64,000 nucleotides of DNA from Parabacteroides distasonis (GCF_004793765.1 NZ_SRYM01000014.1:18976-82975); one strand, 5' to 3'. Counted from the first letter of the stretch, positions 41,900 to 51,896 are shown. Translations and numbers: made by a program. Notes: generated from the letters alone by a model not told the origin.

Positions 41900-43132
41900 T
41901 TACGCGACCTGTAAACGGTTCACGTCCGATTTTTCAAATTTTTCTTTCGCATACTCCAACGTTACATGGAGTTCCTTTACTTTTTGAGATGGCATACTGT
42001 ACATAGCGTCCATCATCACGGCCTCTACGATTGAACGTAACCCGCGGGCACCCAGCTTAAACTCAAGCGCCTTATCCACGATAAACTCATAGACTTCCTC
42101 ATCGAACGTCAGCTTAATGCCATCCATCTCGAACAATTTGACGTATTGCTTAATAATGGAGTTCTTCGGCTCGGTCAAAATGTTACGAAGCGTATCACGA
42201 TCCAGCGGATTCAAATACGTGAGGATAGGTAAACGACCGATAATCTCCGGAATCAAGCCAAACGATTTCAAATCGGTCGGGGTGATGTACTTCAGTAAAT
42301 TATTCCGGTCTACGGTAGCCGTCTCCAAACTAGCCGAATAACCAACCACACGGGTATTTAAACGTTGGGCGATCTTCTTCTCGATTCCGTCGAAAGCGCC
42401 ACCGCAAACAAACAGGATATTCTTCGTATCCACTGCGATCATCTTTTGCTCCGGATGCTTACGTCCCCCTTGAGGAGGCACATTCACGATCGATCCTTCC
42501 AAAAGCTTCAGCAAACCTTGCTGTACACCTTCACCGCTAACATCCCGTGTGATAGATGGATTATCGCTCTTACGGGCGATCTTATCGATCTCATCGATGA
42601 AGACAATACCCCGCTGGGCCGCCTCCACATCATAATCCGCAGCTTGCAATAATCGGGTCAAGATACTCTCGATATCCTCGCCCACATAACCGGCCTCGGT
42701 AAGTACCGTAGCGTCCACGATAGCGAACGGGACATGCAATAGCTTAGCGATCGTACGGGCTAACAAAGTCTTACCCGTACCGGTAGCACCCACCATGATA
42801 ATATTAGATTTCTCTATCTCCACATCGTCGGCGGTAACCTTTTGAAGTAAACGCTTGTAATGATTGTATACCGATACCGCCAGATAACGTTTAGCGTCAT
42901 CTTGTCCGATCACGTACTGATCCAAGAAAGTCTTGATATCTTCGGGTTTCGGCAGATCTTTCTGCTTCAAGCCAAAAGAAGTTTTCTTCCCCCCTGCCTG
43001 CTCCTTTACGATCTCATACGCCTGCCGAGCGCAATCATCGCAAATGCAACCAGAGATTCCATTGATAAGCAAGTTAACATCACGGCTACCCCTGCCGCAA
43101 AACGTACATGTATCGCCTGTTGTTTTGGCCAT
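41900..43132 (-). CDS. clpX: ClpXP protease ATPase subunit ClpX
   Basis: The 410-aa AAA+ unfoldase has an N-terminal zinc-binding domain (Cys9, Cys12, Cys31, Cys34), Walker [14 protein letters not shown] (Lys121), Walker B FIDEID (Asp180-Glu181) and the sensor/C-terminal domain. It unfolds tagged substrates for ClpP. It lies 21 nt after clpP. Confidence 0.98.
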   Translation of the reverse strand: MAKTTGDTCTFCGRGSRDVNLLINGISGCICDDCARQAYEIVKEQAGGKKTSFGLKQKDLPKPEDIKTFLDQYVIGQDDAKRYLAVSVYNHYKRLLQKVTADDVEIEKSNIIMVGATGTGKTLLARTIAKLLHVPFAIVDATVLTEAGYVGEDIESILTRLLQAADYDVEAAQRGIVFIDEIDKIARKSDNPSITRDVSGEGVQQGLLKLLEGSIVNVPPQGGRKHPEQKMIAVDTKNILFVCGGAFDGIEKKIAQRLNTRVVGYSASLETATVDRNNLLKYITPTDLKSFGLIPEIIGRLPILTYLNPLDRDTLRNILTEPKNSIIKQYVKLFEMDGIKLTFDEEVYEFIVDKALEFKLGARGLRSIVEAVMMDAMYSMPSQKVKELHVTLEYAKEKFEKSDVNRLQVA

Positions 43133-43153
43133 AGTTTCTTATTGTTGTTTTTG

Positions 43154-43816
43154 TTATTTACGTGTTAAAACATCGTCGATCATGCCATACTTTTTCGCTT
43201 CCTCCGCAGTCATCCAGAAATCACGGTCGCCATCACGCTCGATCTCCTCGTAAGGTCTTCCTGAATGATCCGAGATAATGGTGTACAGTTCTTTCTTAAC
43301 CTTCAAGATCTCGCGAGCGGTAATCTCGATGTCCGAAGCCTGTCCTTGTACGCCTCCAAGCGGTTGGTGGATCATTACACGGGAGTGCTTCAAACCGAAA
43401 CGTTTTCCCTTGGCTCCCGCCACCAATAAGACAGATGCCATAGAGGCAGCCATACCCGTACAAATCGTAGATACGTCGCTGGAAATAAACTGCATCGTGT
43501 CGTAAATGCCGTAACCCGCATATACAGAGCCACCCGGCGAATTGATATAAATAGAGATGTCCTTTCCAGGATCACTGGAATCCAGATACAACAACTGCGC
43601 TTGAATCACGTTAGCGGTATAATCATCCACTTGCGTGCCCAAAAAAATAATACGATCCATCATCAACCGAGAGAAGACATCCATTTGAGCGACATTCAGC
43701 TGTCGTTCCTCTATAATTGTCGGGGAGATATAACTGCTGGAGATATTCATATAACTATCCAGAGCCGTACCACTCATACCTAAATGCTTTGTAGCATACT
43801 TTCTAAAATCTTCCAT
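43154..43816 (-). CDS. clpP: ATP-dependent Clp protease proteolytic subunit
   Basis: The 220-aa serine protease has the nucleophile Ser125 in [10 protein letters not shown] and His150 in MIHQPLGG. The catalytic Asp lies in the DGDRDFWM stretch (195-202). It forms the tetradecameric barrel with ClpX encoded next. Its own promoter lies 70-100 nt upstream. Confidence 0.98.
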   Translation of the reverse strand: MEDFRKYATKHLGMSGTALDSYMNISSSYISPTIIEERQLNVAQMDVFSRLMMDRIIFLGTQVDDYTANVIQAQLLYLDSSDPGKDISIYINSPGGSVYAGYGIYDTMQFISSDVSTICTGMAASMASVLLVAGAKGKRFGLKHSRVMIHQPLGGVQGQASDIEITAREILKVKKELYTIISDHSGRPYEEIERDGDRDFWMTAEEAKKYGMIDDVLTRK

Positions 43817-43885
43817 ATTTTCTCCTATCTTTTATTTACCGAGAAGACGTAAAAAGGGATTTCCCTCTGTGACTTAACGGAAAAA

Positions 43886-43918
43886 CAAAGTTATAAATAA
43901 ATTTCTGAAAGAAACAAC
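43886..43918 (-). promoter_or_regulatory. Promoter of clpP-clpX-recQ
   Basis: GTTG (43915-43918) is followed after 21 nt by TAACTTTG (43886-43893) on the minus strand, an exact -7 match. The promoter lies inside the loop of a 13-bp inverted repeat (43851-43863 with 43952-43964) whose right arm ends in T's and may terminate tig. Confidence 0.65.
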
Positions 43919-44004
43919 TTATTTCGCGATCCGCTAAGATATTTTTAGAGAGAAATCCCTTTTTTGATATAAAACGACCTCTTCAGAGGCCAGTAAAGAT
44001 CTTT

Positions 44005-45357
44005 TTATTCAAAAAGTTTGTTGAACTCGTCAGCAGTTACCTCCTTAACATCAAGCTCCACTTGCTCTTTCAACCAAGCAGCCAATTTCTCCTCAACCGC
44101 ACGGTCGATGATGTTCTGAAGTGTTTGCTTATTTTTCAACATGTCTTTTGCGTAGTTGTCAAGTACATCCTCGGGTACAGACAACATACCGTATTGAGCG
44201 AACTGAGCCTTAGCCACACGTTTAGCGAAGTTCTCGACATCAGCGTCCTCAACCTTCAAACCGTTCTTCTTAACCAAACTCTCCTTGATTAACTGATATT
44301 TCAAATCCTGAAGGATCTGAGGGAAGTCCTCGTCGATCTTCTCTTTCGTGTTCTTCTCATTAGCGACAAGCAACCAGCGTTTCAATAAATCGTCAGCGAA
44401 ATTCAACTCGCCAGCTCTCTCAACCAACATATCACGAGTATCCGTCAAAAACTTGAAGTCACTCTGAGGAGCGAATTGCTCTGCCAAAGCTTCCTTGATC
44501 TTGTTCTTGAATTCTTCTTCGCTGGTAACCACGTTCTCGCCAAATACCTTGTCGAACAACTCTTGGTTCATCTCTGCGTCTTTATGACGGGTGATCTCCT
44601 TGATCTCGAAGCTGAAGTCGCCTGTAGTCTCAGCCACTTTCTCCTTATCGATCTTCAAGAAAGAAGCGATCTCAGCCTCAGCACCCTCATAAGCCTTATT
44701 CGGGTTGAATACCACTACGGCATTTACCTTAGCACCGATAAACTTAGCTTTTTCTTCCTCATCCTTGATATACATAGGCATCAAAACAGCGTCCTCCACA
44801 ACGATACCACCTTCTTTCGGGGCACCATTCTCAAGCTCGGCTACCGTACCTTTTACCATATCTTTTTCCTCAACCTCGTCTACCTTGTCGTAAGAACCGA
44901 AGTTTGAGCGATAAGCGTTTACTTGGTTATTTAGCATTTCCTCATCGATAGCGACTTGATAGAACGGAAGTTTATCGTTCTTGCTCAACTCGATATTGAT
45001 CTCCGGAGCCAAAGCCACGTCAAAACAGAATTCGAAATCCTCTTCCTTATCGAAATCCAACGGCTTTTGCTCTGTCTCGTTAGGCATCGGCTCGCCTAAG
45101 ATATGCAAATCGTTCTCACGGATATACTTGAACAGATTCTCAGAAACTAATTTGTTTATCTCCTCTACCAGCACGTGCTTTCCGTACATTTTCTTAACCA
45201 TGCCCATAGGAACCATGCCCTTACGGAATCCCGGCACATTGGCTTTCTGACGAAGGCTACGCAGGCTCTTGTCTACCTGATCAGCATAGTCAGCTTTCAC
45301 TATTTCTAATTTCACGATACCACTTACGGCATCATTGTTTTTAAGCGAAACGTTCAT
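44005..45357 (-). CDS. tig: Trigger factor
   Basis: The 450-aa ribosome-associated chaperone has an N-terminal ribosome-binding domain with the signature VPGFRKGMVPMGMVKKMYG (about 40-60), a central FKBP-like region (about 150-240) and a long helical C-terminal chaperone domain. It binds L23 at the exit tunnel. The order tig-clpP-clpX is widely conserved. Confidence 0.96.
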   Translation of the reverse strand: MNVSLKNNDAVSGIVKLEIVKADYADQVDKSLRSLRQKANVPGFRKGMVPMGMVKKMYGKHVLVEEINKLVSENLFKYIRENDLHILGEPMPNETEQKPLDFDKEEDFEFCFDVALAPEINIELSKNDKLPFYQVAIDEEMLNNQVNAYRSNFGSYDKVDEVEEKDMVKGTVAELENGAPKEGGIVVEDAVLMPMYIKDEEEKAKFIGAKVNAVVVFNPNKAYEGAEAEIASFLKIDKEKVAETTGDFSFEIKEITRHKDAEMNQELFDKVFGENVVTSEEEFKNKIKEALAEQFAPQSDFKFLTDTRDMLVERAGELNFADDLLKRWLLVANEKNTKEKIDEDFPQILQDLKYQLIKESLVKKNGLKVEDADVENFAKRVAKAQFAQYGMLSVPEDVLDNYAKDMLKNKQTLQNIIDRAVEEKLAAWLKEQVELDVKEVTADEFNKLFE

Positions 45358-45402
45358 TCTGAATGATTTATTTAATTAATAGTCGTATCGAATTTTAGGT
45401 CG

Positions 45403-45434
45403 CAAAATTAGACTTATTCTTTTAATCGTGCAAA
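45403..45434 (-). promoter_or_regulatory. Promoter of tig
   Basis: TTTG (45431-45434) then 20 nt then TAATTTTG (45403-45410) on the minus strand, both exact consensus. Its -33 box is one base away from the -33 box of the opposite promoter. Confidence 0.8.
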
Positions 45435-45435
45435 T

Positions 45436-45468
45436 TTTGATCTGTTTTTATTCTTTTGTTTATATTTG
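45436..45468 (+). promoter_or_regulatory. Promoter of the CPBP protease gene
   Basis: TTTG (45436-45439) then 21 nt then TATATTTG (45461-45468), both exact consensus. The start would lie about 25 nt before the ATG. Confidence 0.8.
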
Positions 45469-45500
45469 GCGGCAATTATTTACCCTTTGAATAAATCATT

Positions 45501-46388
45501 ATGAGAATAAAAGGAATATATGCTACCCGTCCGGCGGTAATCCAACTTTTGATCCTCCTGCTATTCTTATTGGCTGGAGCCGTTTTATCATCTATTATAT
45601 CCACGGGCTTATTACTCGCGACCCGCGGTTTACAGGCTGATATAACCCAAGACGCTAATTTAATGAGGCTCATTCAGTTCATCTCGGCGATCTGTACCTT
45701 TTTGCTACCATCTATCGCCATGGCTTGGATATGTAGTGACAATCCCCGCCATTATCTATCAGTCAAGAAAATCACAGACGGCAGGATCTGGATTCTCACC
45801 TTAGTTTGCATGTTCTCATTTTCTCCGGTTATCAATTTGCTAGGATTACTCAACAAGCAGATGGAGTTACCCGCGTTTATGGCTCCTATCGAGGAATGGA
45901 TGCGGGCGCAAGAAACCCTCGCCGAACAACTGACGACGATCCTGTTATCCAGCGATAGCGTTTGGGTAATCCTGGCCAACCTTATCGTTATCGCCGTTAC
46001 GGCCGGGATAACCGAGGAGTTCCTGTTCAGAGGAGCCTTGCAACGAGTGATCGGGAAATGGACCTCCAACCCTCATACGATCATATGGGTCGCCGCCATA
46101 CTATTTAGCGCCTTCCATTTACAATTTTACGGATTCTTGCCCCGGATGATACTCGGAGCCTATTTCGGCTATCTACTCTATTGGAGCAAAAGCATCTGGA
46201 TACCAGTGTTCGCCCACTTTGTCAATAATGCTTTCGCCGTAATAGGGATGTCGGACAGTCGTCTCAAGGATAACGAGTTTATCACAGGCGATATTCCCGC
46301 CGAGCATCTTTTGGACTTTTGTCTTATCGCCGCCTTATCTTTCCTGCTGTTCATACTGGTAAACAGGCGATTGAAACGGCTGCTATAA
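45501..46388 (+). CDS. CPBP family intramembrane metalloprotease
   Basis: The 295-aa multi-pass membrane protein has the CPBP/Abi motifs: EEFLFRG (Glu172-Glu173, Arg177), FSAFH (His206) and HFVNN (His239). Relatives include eukaryotic CAAX endopeptidases and bacterial proteins of mostly unknown substrate. Its stop codon directly abuts the stop of the convergent lptB, with no room for a terminator. Confidence 0.93.
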   Translation: MRIKGIYATRPAVIQLLILLLFLLAGAVLSSIISTGLLLATRGLQADITQDANLMRLIQFISAICTFLLPSIAMAWICSDNPRHYLSVKKITDGRIWILTLVCMFSFSPVINLLGLLNKQMELPAFMAPIEEWMRAQETLAEQLTTILLSSDSVWVILANLIVIAVTAGITEEFLFRGALQRVIGKWTSNPHTIIWVAAILFSAFHLQFYGFLPRMILGAYFGYLLYWSKSIWIPVFAHFVNNAFAVIGMSDSRLKDNEFITGDIPAEHLLDFCLIAALSFLLFILVNRRLKRLL

Positions 46389-47135
46389 GTCTTTCTTACG
46401 CAGCACGAAGTCTTTTCCCAAATATTTCTCGCGCACGATCTCGTTCTCGGCTAGTTGTTCGGCGGTTCCTTGGAAAAGGACTTTTCCCTCGAACAGAAGA
46501 TAGGCCCGGTCACAAATACTCAATGTCTCGTACACATTGTGGTCGGTAATCAAGATTCCGATATTCTTATGTTTCAAGCGAGCCACGATTGTCTGGATAT
46601 CTTGTACGGCGATCGGATCTACACCGGCGAAAGGCTCATCCAACATAATGAACTTCGGATCGATCGCCAGACAGCGGGCAATCTCCGCACGACGCCGCTC
46701 TCCACCCGAAAGCTGGTCTCCCAAGTTTTTACGAACCTTATTCAAACCGAACTCTGAAATCAAGCTTTCCAGTTTCTCTTTTTGGTACTCAACGCTACGT
46801 CCCGTCATCTCCAAGACCGAGCGGATATTATCTTCCACCGTCATTTTCCGAAAAATCGAAGCCTCTTGCGCCAGATAGCCAATGCCGTTGCGAGCCCGCT
46901 TATAGACCGGGAATTTCGTAATCTCCATGTCATTCAAGAAGATCTTACCCTCGTTAGGAGTGACCAAACCTACTGTCATATAAAAGGTGGTCGTCTTTCC
47001 CGCTCCGTTCGGACCAAGCAAACCAACGATCTCCCCCTGTTTCACGTTAATCGATACATGATTCACGACCGTACGAGTCCTATATTTCTTTACCAAGTCC
47101 TCCGTACGGAGCACCATTCGTTGTTCGTCTGACAT
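46383..47135 (-). CDS. lptB: LPS export ABC transporter ATP-binding protein
   Basis: The 250-aa ATPase has Walker [10 protein letters not shown] (Lys47), signature LSGGERRR (142-149) and Walker B FIMLDEP (162-168). The [19 protein letters not shown] stretch after the Q-loop is typical of LptB. It powers LptFGC in moving LPS across the periplasm. It is transcribed alone here, between the CPBP and GH43 genes. Confidence 0.96.
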   Translation of the reverse strand: MSDEQRMVLRTEDLVKKYRTRTVVNHVSINVKQGEIVGLLGPNGAGKTTTFYMTVGLVTPNEGKIFLNDMEITKFPVYKRARNGIGYLAQEASIFRKMTVEDNIRSVLEMTGRSVEYQKEKLESLISEFGLNKVRKNLGDQLSGGERRRAEIARCLAIDPKFIMLDEPFAGVDPIAVQDIQTIVARLKHKNIGILITDHNVYETLSICDRAYLLFEGKVLFQGTAEQLAENEIVREKYLGKDFVLRKKDL

Positions 47136-47219
47136 AAGCTACTTAAAAATTTAACGCGAATGTACGTGATAATCCGCAGATCTACATCACATACATTCGC
47201 AAAAAAGCGATAAGAGAAT

Positions 47220-48335
47220 TTAATAACTCCACTCAGATTGCCACTCGATCACGGGTTGCTCCCCCTCGAATCGGATAGGAAGCCAGATATAACGTCCGTC
47301 TATAGCGTTCTCCGGAGTCCAACGATCTCCCATATAAATAAAGCGATCTGCATGGCCGGGTACAGGCAATACGTACGTGCTTTGAGAATAAAACGACACC
47401 TCCGAGTTCTCTCCCCTAAACGGATTTTCCAATTCCTTCCAAGGTCCCCAAATCGAGGAAGCGACCGCCGATCGTCCCGCATTCGGAGCCCAGCCCGTAC
47501 AGCCGGACATAATCAAATAATATTCCCCCTTCTGTTTGAACAAGGCTGGAGCTTCCATGAAACGCCCCGGGAAGAAACGGGCGTACTTACCGGAATAACT
47601 CGTATAATCATCGGTCAGCTGCGATATATGCAAGGTACTATTCTCTTCCGAGGAATAAATATGATAAGCGATGCCATCGTCATCCACGAAAAGATTCATA
47701 TCCCTAGCCATTTGTCCGGAGATCTGGTCACGCCCCAATAAATTCAAGCTATCCGGATGGGCTGGTAACTCTCCACCGCTAAAACGTAGATCTGCGGAAA
47801 GCGTACAAGGTTGCTTATGTAGTTCCTGTACATTAACCGGCCAAAAACCGGCATTCGGACGGAAAGCGTTTACGAACGAGTAAGGCCCCGCCACGTTTTT
47901 ACTGACAGCCACTCCACTCAATGCTCCCGAATAGCCAGCACCTCTCGGCTCTAAATGAAACCACATTACATATTGATCATTCTTTTTATTATAAATCACT
48001 TTCGGACGCTCCAACACGCATCCCTTAGCAATATGGCTCGTCGTATCATCCGGCACGACCGATAAGGCGATTCCCTCGTCTTTCCAATTATATAAATCTT
48101 TCGACGAATAGCAATGAACGCCTACTTGAGCCAGATTTCCAGCCGAGCCCTCCGTTTTATGCTCACCAAACCAATAATAAGTATCCCCGACCCATAGAAT
48201 ACCGCCACCATGAGCGTTTATATGTACCCCTTTATCATCTGGCCAAACTTCCCCCGGTTTAAAAGAAAGATCCTTCCGCTGGCAAGCCACACATAAACAC
48301 AGCAAGCCGATCACTCCTAAAAGAATTCGCTTCAT
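47220..48335 (-). CDS. Glycoside hydrolase family 43 lipoprotein
   Basis: The 371-aa protein has a lipobox (LCVAC, Cys18), so it is probably lipid-anchored. The five-bladed beta-propeller of GH43-type enzymes is suggested by HINAHGGGILWVGDTYYWFG near the start, YNWKDEGIAL, FVDDDGIAYHIYSSEENSTL, and the family Glu in RFMEAPALFKQKGEYYLIMS. It likely cleaves a beta-galactan, xylan or arabinan; substrate not determinable by eye. It has its own consensus promoter. Confidence 0.9.
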   Translation of the reverse strand: MKRILLGVIGLLCLCVACQRKDLSFKPGEVWPDDKGVHINAHGGGILWVGDTYYWFGEHKTEGSAGNLAQVGVHCYSSKDLYNWKDEGIALSVVPDDTTSHIAKGCVLERPKVIYNKKNDQYVMWFHLEPRGAGYSGALSGVAVSKNVAGPYSFVNAFRPNAGFWPVNVQELHKQPCTLSADLRFSGGELPAHPDSLNLLGRDQISGQMARDMNLFVDDDGIAYHIYSSEENSTLHISQLTDDYTSYSGKYARFFPGRFMEAPALFKQKGEYYLIMSGCTGWAPNAGRSAVASSIWGPWKELENPFRGENSEVSFYSQSTYVLPVPGHADRFIYMGDRWTPENAIDGRYIWLPIRFEGEQPVIEWQSEWSY

Positions 48336-48362
48336 AAAAGTATTTTTTAGTATTTAAGAAAG

Positions 48363-48394
48363 CAAATATAGTTAAAAAAGAGGGATGTGGCAAA
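48363..48394 (-). promoter_or_regulatory. Promoter of the GH43 gene
   Basis: TTTG (48391-48394) then 20 nt then TATATTTG (48363-48370) on the minus strand, both exact. The leader would be only about 20 nt. Confidence 0.8.
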
Positions 48395-48470
48395 CTTTAA
48401 TACCATAGGATTTACAAATAAAACCAATCTTGTTTCTAAGATGTTATATGGTTATTAGTGGATTTTACGC

Positions 48471-48478
48471 TATCTTTG
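48471..48478 (+). promoter_or_regulatory. -7 element of the MlaE/MlaF promoter
   Basis: TATCTTTG matches TAnnTTTG exactly, 33 nt before the permease ATG. The -33 element is weak. Confidence 0.5.
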
Positions 48479-48510
48479 CAAATTGAAATCAGAAATTTAT
48501 CAAGATAAAA

Positions 48511-49257
48511 ATGAATAAAGCATTACACAGAATGGGTGAGTATACCCTACTGATGATGAAGAGTATAACACTTCCAGACCGGTGGAGTATGTTCTTTAAG
48601 CAATTGATCAAAGAGATATACAAGCTAGGCGTGGATTCTCTTTGGATTGTCATAATCATCTCGGTCTTTATCGGTACGGTTATCGCCATCCAGATCTCCT
48701 TGAATATCAGTTCCCCCTTGATTCCTAAGTTTACGATCGGCTATACCACCCGTGAGATTATCTTGCTGGAATTCTCTTCCTCTATCATGGCACTCATCCT
48801 AGCGGGTAAAGTAGGCAGTAATATCGCCTCCGAGATCGGAACCATGCGAGTCACCGAGCAGATAGACGCCATGGAAATCATGGGTGTTAATTCCGCCAAT
48901 TTCCTGATCCTTCCGAAAATGCTCGGTTTGATGATCTTTATCCCGGTATTGGTTATCTTCAGTATGTTCACCGGTATCATGGGCGGCATATTCGCCAGTT
49001 ACTCAACGAGTACGGGAATGACTCCTTCCTCGTTCGAGTACGGTTTGCAATTCTACTTCAACGAGTTTTACATTTGGTATTCTATTATCAAATCCGTAGT
49101 ATATGCGTTCATCATCTCATCCATCGCCGCCTATTTTGGCTATAACGTAAAGGGAGGCGCCCTAGAGGTAGGTAAGGCAAGTACGAATGCCGTGGTCATG
49201 AGCAGCATCATGATTTTGCTTGCCGACGTAATATTAACCCATTTAATGCTTACTTAA
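48511..49257 (+). CDS. MlaE-like ABC transporter permease
   Basis: The 248-aa protein has about five membrane segments and the MlaE/YrbE hallmarks: GTVIAIQISLNISSPLIPKF, LAGKVGSNIASEIGTMRVTE and IDAMEIMGVN. It belongs to the phospholipid-trafficking (Mla) family that keeps outer-membrane lipid asymmetry. It is followed after 3 nt by its ATPase. The MlaD partner is not in the window. Confidence 0.94.
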   Translation: MNKALHRMGEYTLLMMKSITLPDRWSMFFKQLIKEIYKLGVDSLWIVIIISVFIGTVIAIQISLNISSPLIPKFTIGYTTREIILLEFSSSIMALILAGKVGSNIASEIGTMRVTEQIDAMEIMGVNSANFLILPKMLGLMIFIPVLVIFSMFTGIMGGIFASYSTSTGMTPSSFEYGLQFYFNEFYIWYSIIKSVVYAFIISSIAAYFGYNVKGGALEVGKASTNAVVMSSIMILLADVILTHLMLT

Positions 49258-49260
49258 AAA

Positions 49261-50031
49261 ATGATCGAAGTTAAGAATATAACGAAGTCTTTCGATGGGC
49301 GTGCCGTCTTGAAAGATATAAGTACGACGTTCGAGGACGGGAAGACGAATCTAATCATCGGACGAAGCGGTTCGGGTAAAACGGTAATGATCAAGAATAT
49401 CATCGGGTTAATGAAGCCTGACACCGGACAGATATTATATGACGGCAGAGACTTGATCACGATGAACAAGCATGAGTTAAATATGCTACGCCGGGAAATG
49501 GGTATGTTGTTCCAAGGTTCCGCTTTATTCGATAGCATGACGGTATTGGAAAACGTAATGTTTCCTTTAGATATGTTCTCTAAAGACTCAACGAAAGAGC
49601 GCAGGAAACGTGCGGAATTTTGTTTGGAACGTGTAAACCTGTCCGAGGCCGGACATCTATATCCTTCCGAGATCAGTGGAGGTATGATGAAACGTGCCGC
49701 CATCGCCAGGGCGATCTCCCTAAATCCTAAATACCTGTTCTGCGATGAGCCGAACTCCGGACTAGACCCCAAAACTTCTCTATTGATCGATGATTTGATT
49801 CACGACATTACGGTGGAGTACAATATGACGACCGTCATCAATACACACGACATGAACTCCGTGATGAACATCGGTGATAATATCATCTTTATCAAGGAAG
49901 GCGTAAAAGAATGGCAGGGAACAAAAGAGCAGGTAATCACCTCCAACAACCAAGCGTTGAACGATTTCATCTTCGCGTCCGACCTGTTCCGAAAGGTGAA
50001 AGAAGTGGAGATGCAAGAAGAAGAAGGGTAA
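49261..50031 (+). CDS. MlaF-like ABC transporter ATP-binding protein
   Basis: The 256-aa ATPase has Walker A GRSGSGKTV (Lys40), signature ISGGMMKRAAIARAI and Walker B LFCDEPNSGLDP. It pairs with the permease in a two-gene operon. After the stop only array A6 separates it from the convergent metK. Confidence 0.94.
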   Translation: MIEVKNITKSFDGRAVLKDISTTFEDGKTNLIIGRSGSGKTVMIKNIIGLMKPDTGQILYDGRDLITMNKHELNMLRREMGMLFQGSALFDSMTVLENVMFPLDMFSKDSTKERRKRAEFCLERVNLSEAGHLYPSEISGGMMKRAAIARAISLNPKYLFCDEPNSGLDPKTSLLIDDLIHDITVEYNMTTVINTHDMNSVMNIGDNIIFIKEGVKEWQGTKEQVITSNNQALNDFIFASDLFRKVKEVEMQEEEG

Positions 50032-50036
50032 TCGCC

Positions 50037-50131
50037 GCAACTAGGGTTGCAGTAGTACTGCAATACGGGTTGCAGTGTTACTGCAATGCCTGTGCAGTAG
50101 TACTGCAACCCTAGTTGCAGTAATTTTTGAA
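50037..50131. repeat. Four-unit dyad array A6 (23/22/23 spacing, TTGCAGTA word)
   Basis: Four 17-nt units at 50047, 50070, 50092 and 50115 are variants of TTGCAGTAGTACTGCAA, itself almost a perfect palindrome; the fourth keeps only its 5' half well. Spacers are TACGGG, TGCCTG and CCCTAG. A 26-bp perfect inverted repeat (50037-50062 with 50093-50118) spans units 1 and 3. The array fills the 107-bp gap between two convergent stop codons. A single further copy occurs at 61731-61747. Confidence 0.9.
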
Positions 50132-50138
50132 AGGGTAA

Positions 50139-51425
50139 TCACAAACCAAGCACTTCCTTGATCTTATCCACATAGTCAAGCTTCTCCCATGTGAATAACT
50201 CCACATCACAAGTAACCGGCTTCTGCGAATAACGGGAAGCGAATGTCTTCGTCACCGTCTGGGGTTTGCGTCCCATATGACCATAAGAAGCGGTCTCGAA
50301 ATAAATCGGGTTACGCAATTTCAAACGCTCCTCGATCGCTTTCGGACGCATATCGAAGATATCCCAGATCTTAGCGGCGATCTCTCCGTCTGTCATATTC
50401 ACCTTCGCACGGCCAAAAGTATTCACGAAAATATTCATCGGTTTAGCCACACCGATCGCATAAGACACCTGTACCAGCATCTCATCCGCCACACCGGCGG
50501 CAACCATATTCTTGGCGATATGACGAGCGGCATAAGCAGCCGAACGGTCTACCTTAGAAGGGTCCTTTCCAGAGAAAGCACCACCGCCATGAGCGCCTTT
50601 GCCACCGTATGTATCCACGATGATCTTACGGCCGGTCAAACCGGTATCACCGTGAGGACCACCGATCACGAACTTACCGGTCGGATTCACGTGATAAATG
50701 ATGTTATCATTAAACAAAGCCTGTACATGAGCCGGATATTGAGCCTTCACACGAGGAATCAATATCTTCTTCACGTCTGAGGCGATCCTCTTTTGCATAG
50801 CCTCATCCGCTTCCTTCTGTGAAATACCTTTCGGACCGATAAACTCGTCATGCTGCGTAGATACCACAATCGTATCGATACGCAACGGCTTACCGTTATC
50901 ATCATATTCAATCGTAACCTGACTCTTAGCGTCCGGACGCAAATAAGGCATCAAATCCGGTTCTTCCTTACGGATCTTCGCCAATTCCCATAATAAACTA
51001 TGAGATAAGTCCAACGCCAAAGGCATGTAATTCTCAGTCTCATTAGTAGCATAACCGAACATCATACCTTGGTCGCCGGCACCCTGCTCATAAGGATCCG
51101 CACGCTCCACGCCACGGTTGATATCGCCACTCTGCTCATGGATAGAAGAGAACACACCACACGATTTCGCTTCAAACTGGTACTCGCTTTTCGTGTAACC
51201 AATCTTCTCGATCACGCCACGTGCCACTTCCTGCACATCCACATACGCACTTGATTTAACTTCTCCAGCCAAGACAACCTGTCCGGTTGTAACAAGGGTT
51301 TCGCAAGCAACTTTCGAATTCTTGTCATACGCCAAGAACTCATCCAGCAAAGCATCCGATATTTGATCGGCTACTTTATCGGGGTGCCCTTCAGACACCG
51401 ATTCGGAGGTGAATAAATAACTCAT
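50139..51425 (-). CDS. metK: S-adenosylmethionine synthetase
   Basis: The 428-aa enzyme makes SAM from methionine and ATP. It begins [20 protein letters not shown] and has [12 protein letters not shown] and the [20 protein letters not shown] loop. Bacteroidota MetK is longer than the E. coli enzyme (384 aa), as here. It is preceded by a SAM-II riboswitch and a heptamer tandem repeat in its about 200-nt leader. Confidence 0.98.
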   Translation of the reverse strand: MSYLFTSESVSEGHPDKVADQISDALLDEFLAYDKNSKVACETLVTTGQVVLAGEVKSSAYVDVQEVARGVIEKIGYTKSEYQFEAKSCGVFSSIHEQSGDINRGVERADPYEQGAGDQGMMFGYATNETENYMPLALDLSHSLLWELAKIRKEEPDLMPYLRPDAKSQVTIEYDDNGKPLRIDTIVVSTQHDEFIGPKGISQKEADEAMQKRIASDVKKILIPRVKAQYPAHVQALFNDNIIYHVNPTGKFVIGGPHGDTGLTGRKIIVDTYGGKGAHGGGAFSGKDPSKVDRSAAYAARHIAKNMVAAGVADEMLVQVSYAIGVAKPMNIFVNTFGRAKVNMTDGEIAAKIWDIFDMRPKAIEERLKLRNPIYFETASYGHMGRKPQTVTKTFASRYSQKPVTCDVELFTWEKLDYVDKIKEVLGL

Positions 51426-51438
51426 CGTTCTTTTTAAG

Positions 51439-51506
51439 TTGACAGTTGATAGTTGACAATTGACAGTTCTACGACTGATTGACAGTTATCAACCGACAGT
51501 TAATAA
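51439..51506. repeat. Heptamer tandem repeat (TTGACAG) in the metK leader
   Basis: Four heptamers run from 51439 to 51466 (TTGACAG, TTGATAG, TTGACAA, TTGACAG). After 12 nt, a second block from 51479 reads TTGACAG, TTATCAA, CCGACAG, TTAATAA. Both blocks keep a 7-nt phase. They lie 14 bp upstream of the metK start, downstream of the riboswitch. Confidence 0.75.
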
Positions 51507-51565
51507 CTCTGTTTATTGAATTGAGCTTGGAAGGATTTTTCCTGCCGGACGGCTACGAAAAGGAT

Positions 51566-51618
51566 ATGTTTTTAGCATTTTTTCCCGTGGTTGCAAGCAA
51601 TACAAATCTATCCACGCC
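51566..51618 (-). promoter_or_regulatory. SAM-II riboswitch upstream of metK
   Basis: On the minus strand the sequence has stem P1 CGTGG (51612-51616) with CCACG (51586-51590), the loop GATTTG, the conserved GCTTGCAACCACG and the A-rich stretch ending ATGCTAAAAAC (to about 51568). These are the features of the SAM-II (metA) motif known from Alphaproteobacteria and Bacteroidota, and the downstream gene makes SAM. The match was made by eye. Confidence 0.85.
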
Positions 51619-51628
51619 AATTCGTCCG

Positions 51629-51636
51629 CAAAGATA
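51629..51636 (-). promoter_or_regulatory. -7 element of the metK promoter
   Basis: TATCTTTG on the minus strand, an exact TAnnTTTG match. The start would fall near 51622, just before the first riboswitch stem. Confidence 0.6.
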
Positions 51637-51672
51637 CGCAATAATTGAAGACCGGAAGTAGCAAATTAAAGA

Positions 51673-51867
51673 TTATTTCTTCTTTTTCGTATTACGTAAG
51701 GCTTTTTTATATTTAAAGCCAGCCTTCCATTTCGCTGAATCAGAGCCATGTGTCCCTTTCAGGAAATCGGAGAACTTGATTTTCCTACCACTCGGATCCG
51801 TCGCCTCGCCTTTCGCTTTCTTGAAAACGATCCCTTGCGTCATCGCTTTATTAATTTCTTTATTCAT
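51673..51867 (-). CDS. Small basic conserved-type protein, function unknown
   Basis: The 64-aa protein (MNKEINKAMTQGIVFKKAKG, then DPSGRKIKFSDFLKGTHG) is Lys-rich with a KKKK end. No signal peptide or membrane segment is seen. It lies 29 nt after folK in the same direction and may be the last gene of the ftsX-to-folK operon. Nucleic-acid binding is possible from its charge only. Confidence 0.65.
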   Translation of the reverse strand: MNKEINKAMTQGIVFKKAKGEATDPSGRKIKFSDFLKGTHGSDSAKWKAGFKYKKALRNTKKKK

Positions 51868-51896
51868 AACTCAAATCTCGTAGTCATAATTAAAAC

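Noticed and set aside
43851..43964. 13-bp inverted repeat as a simple tig terminator
   Set aside because: The 88-nt loop contains the clpP promoter, so terminator function is uncertain; noted under the clpP promoter only.
51479..51661. Open frame of 60 codons on the plus strand before metK
   Set aside because: It is antisense to the metK leader and riboswitch and does not resemble a protein.
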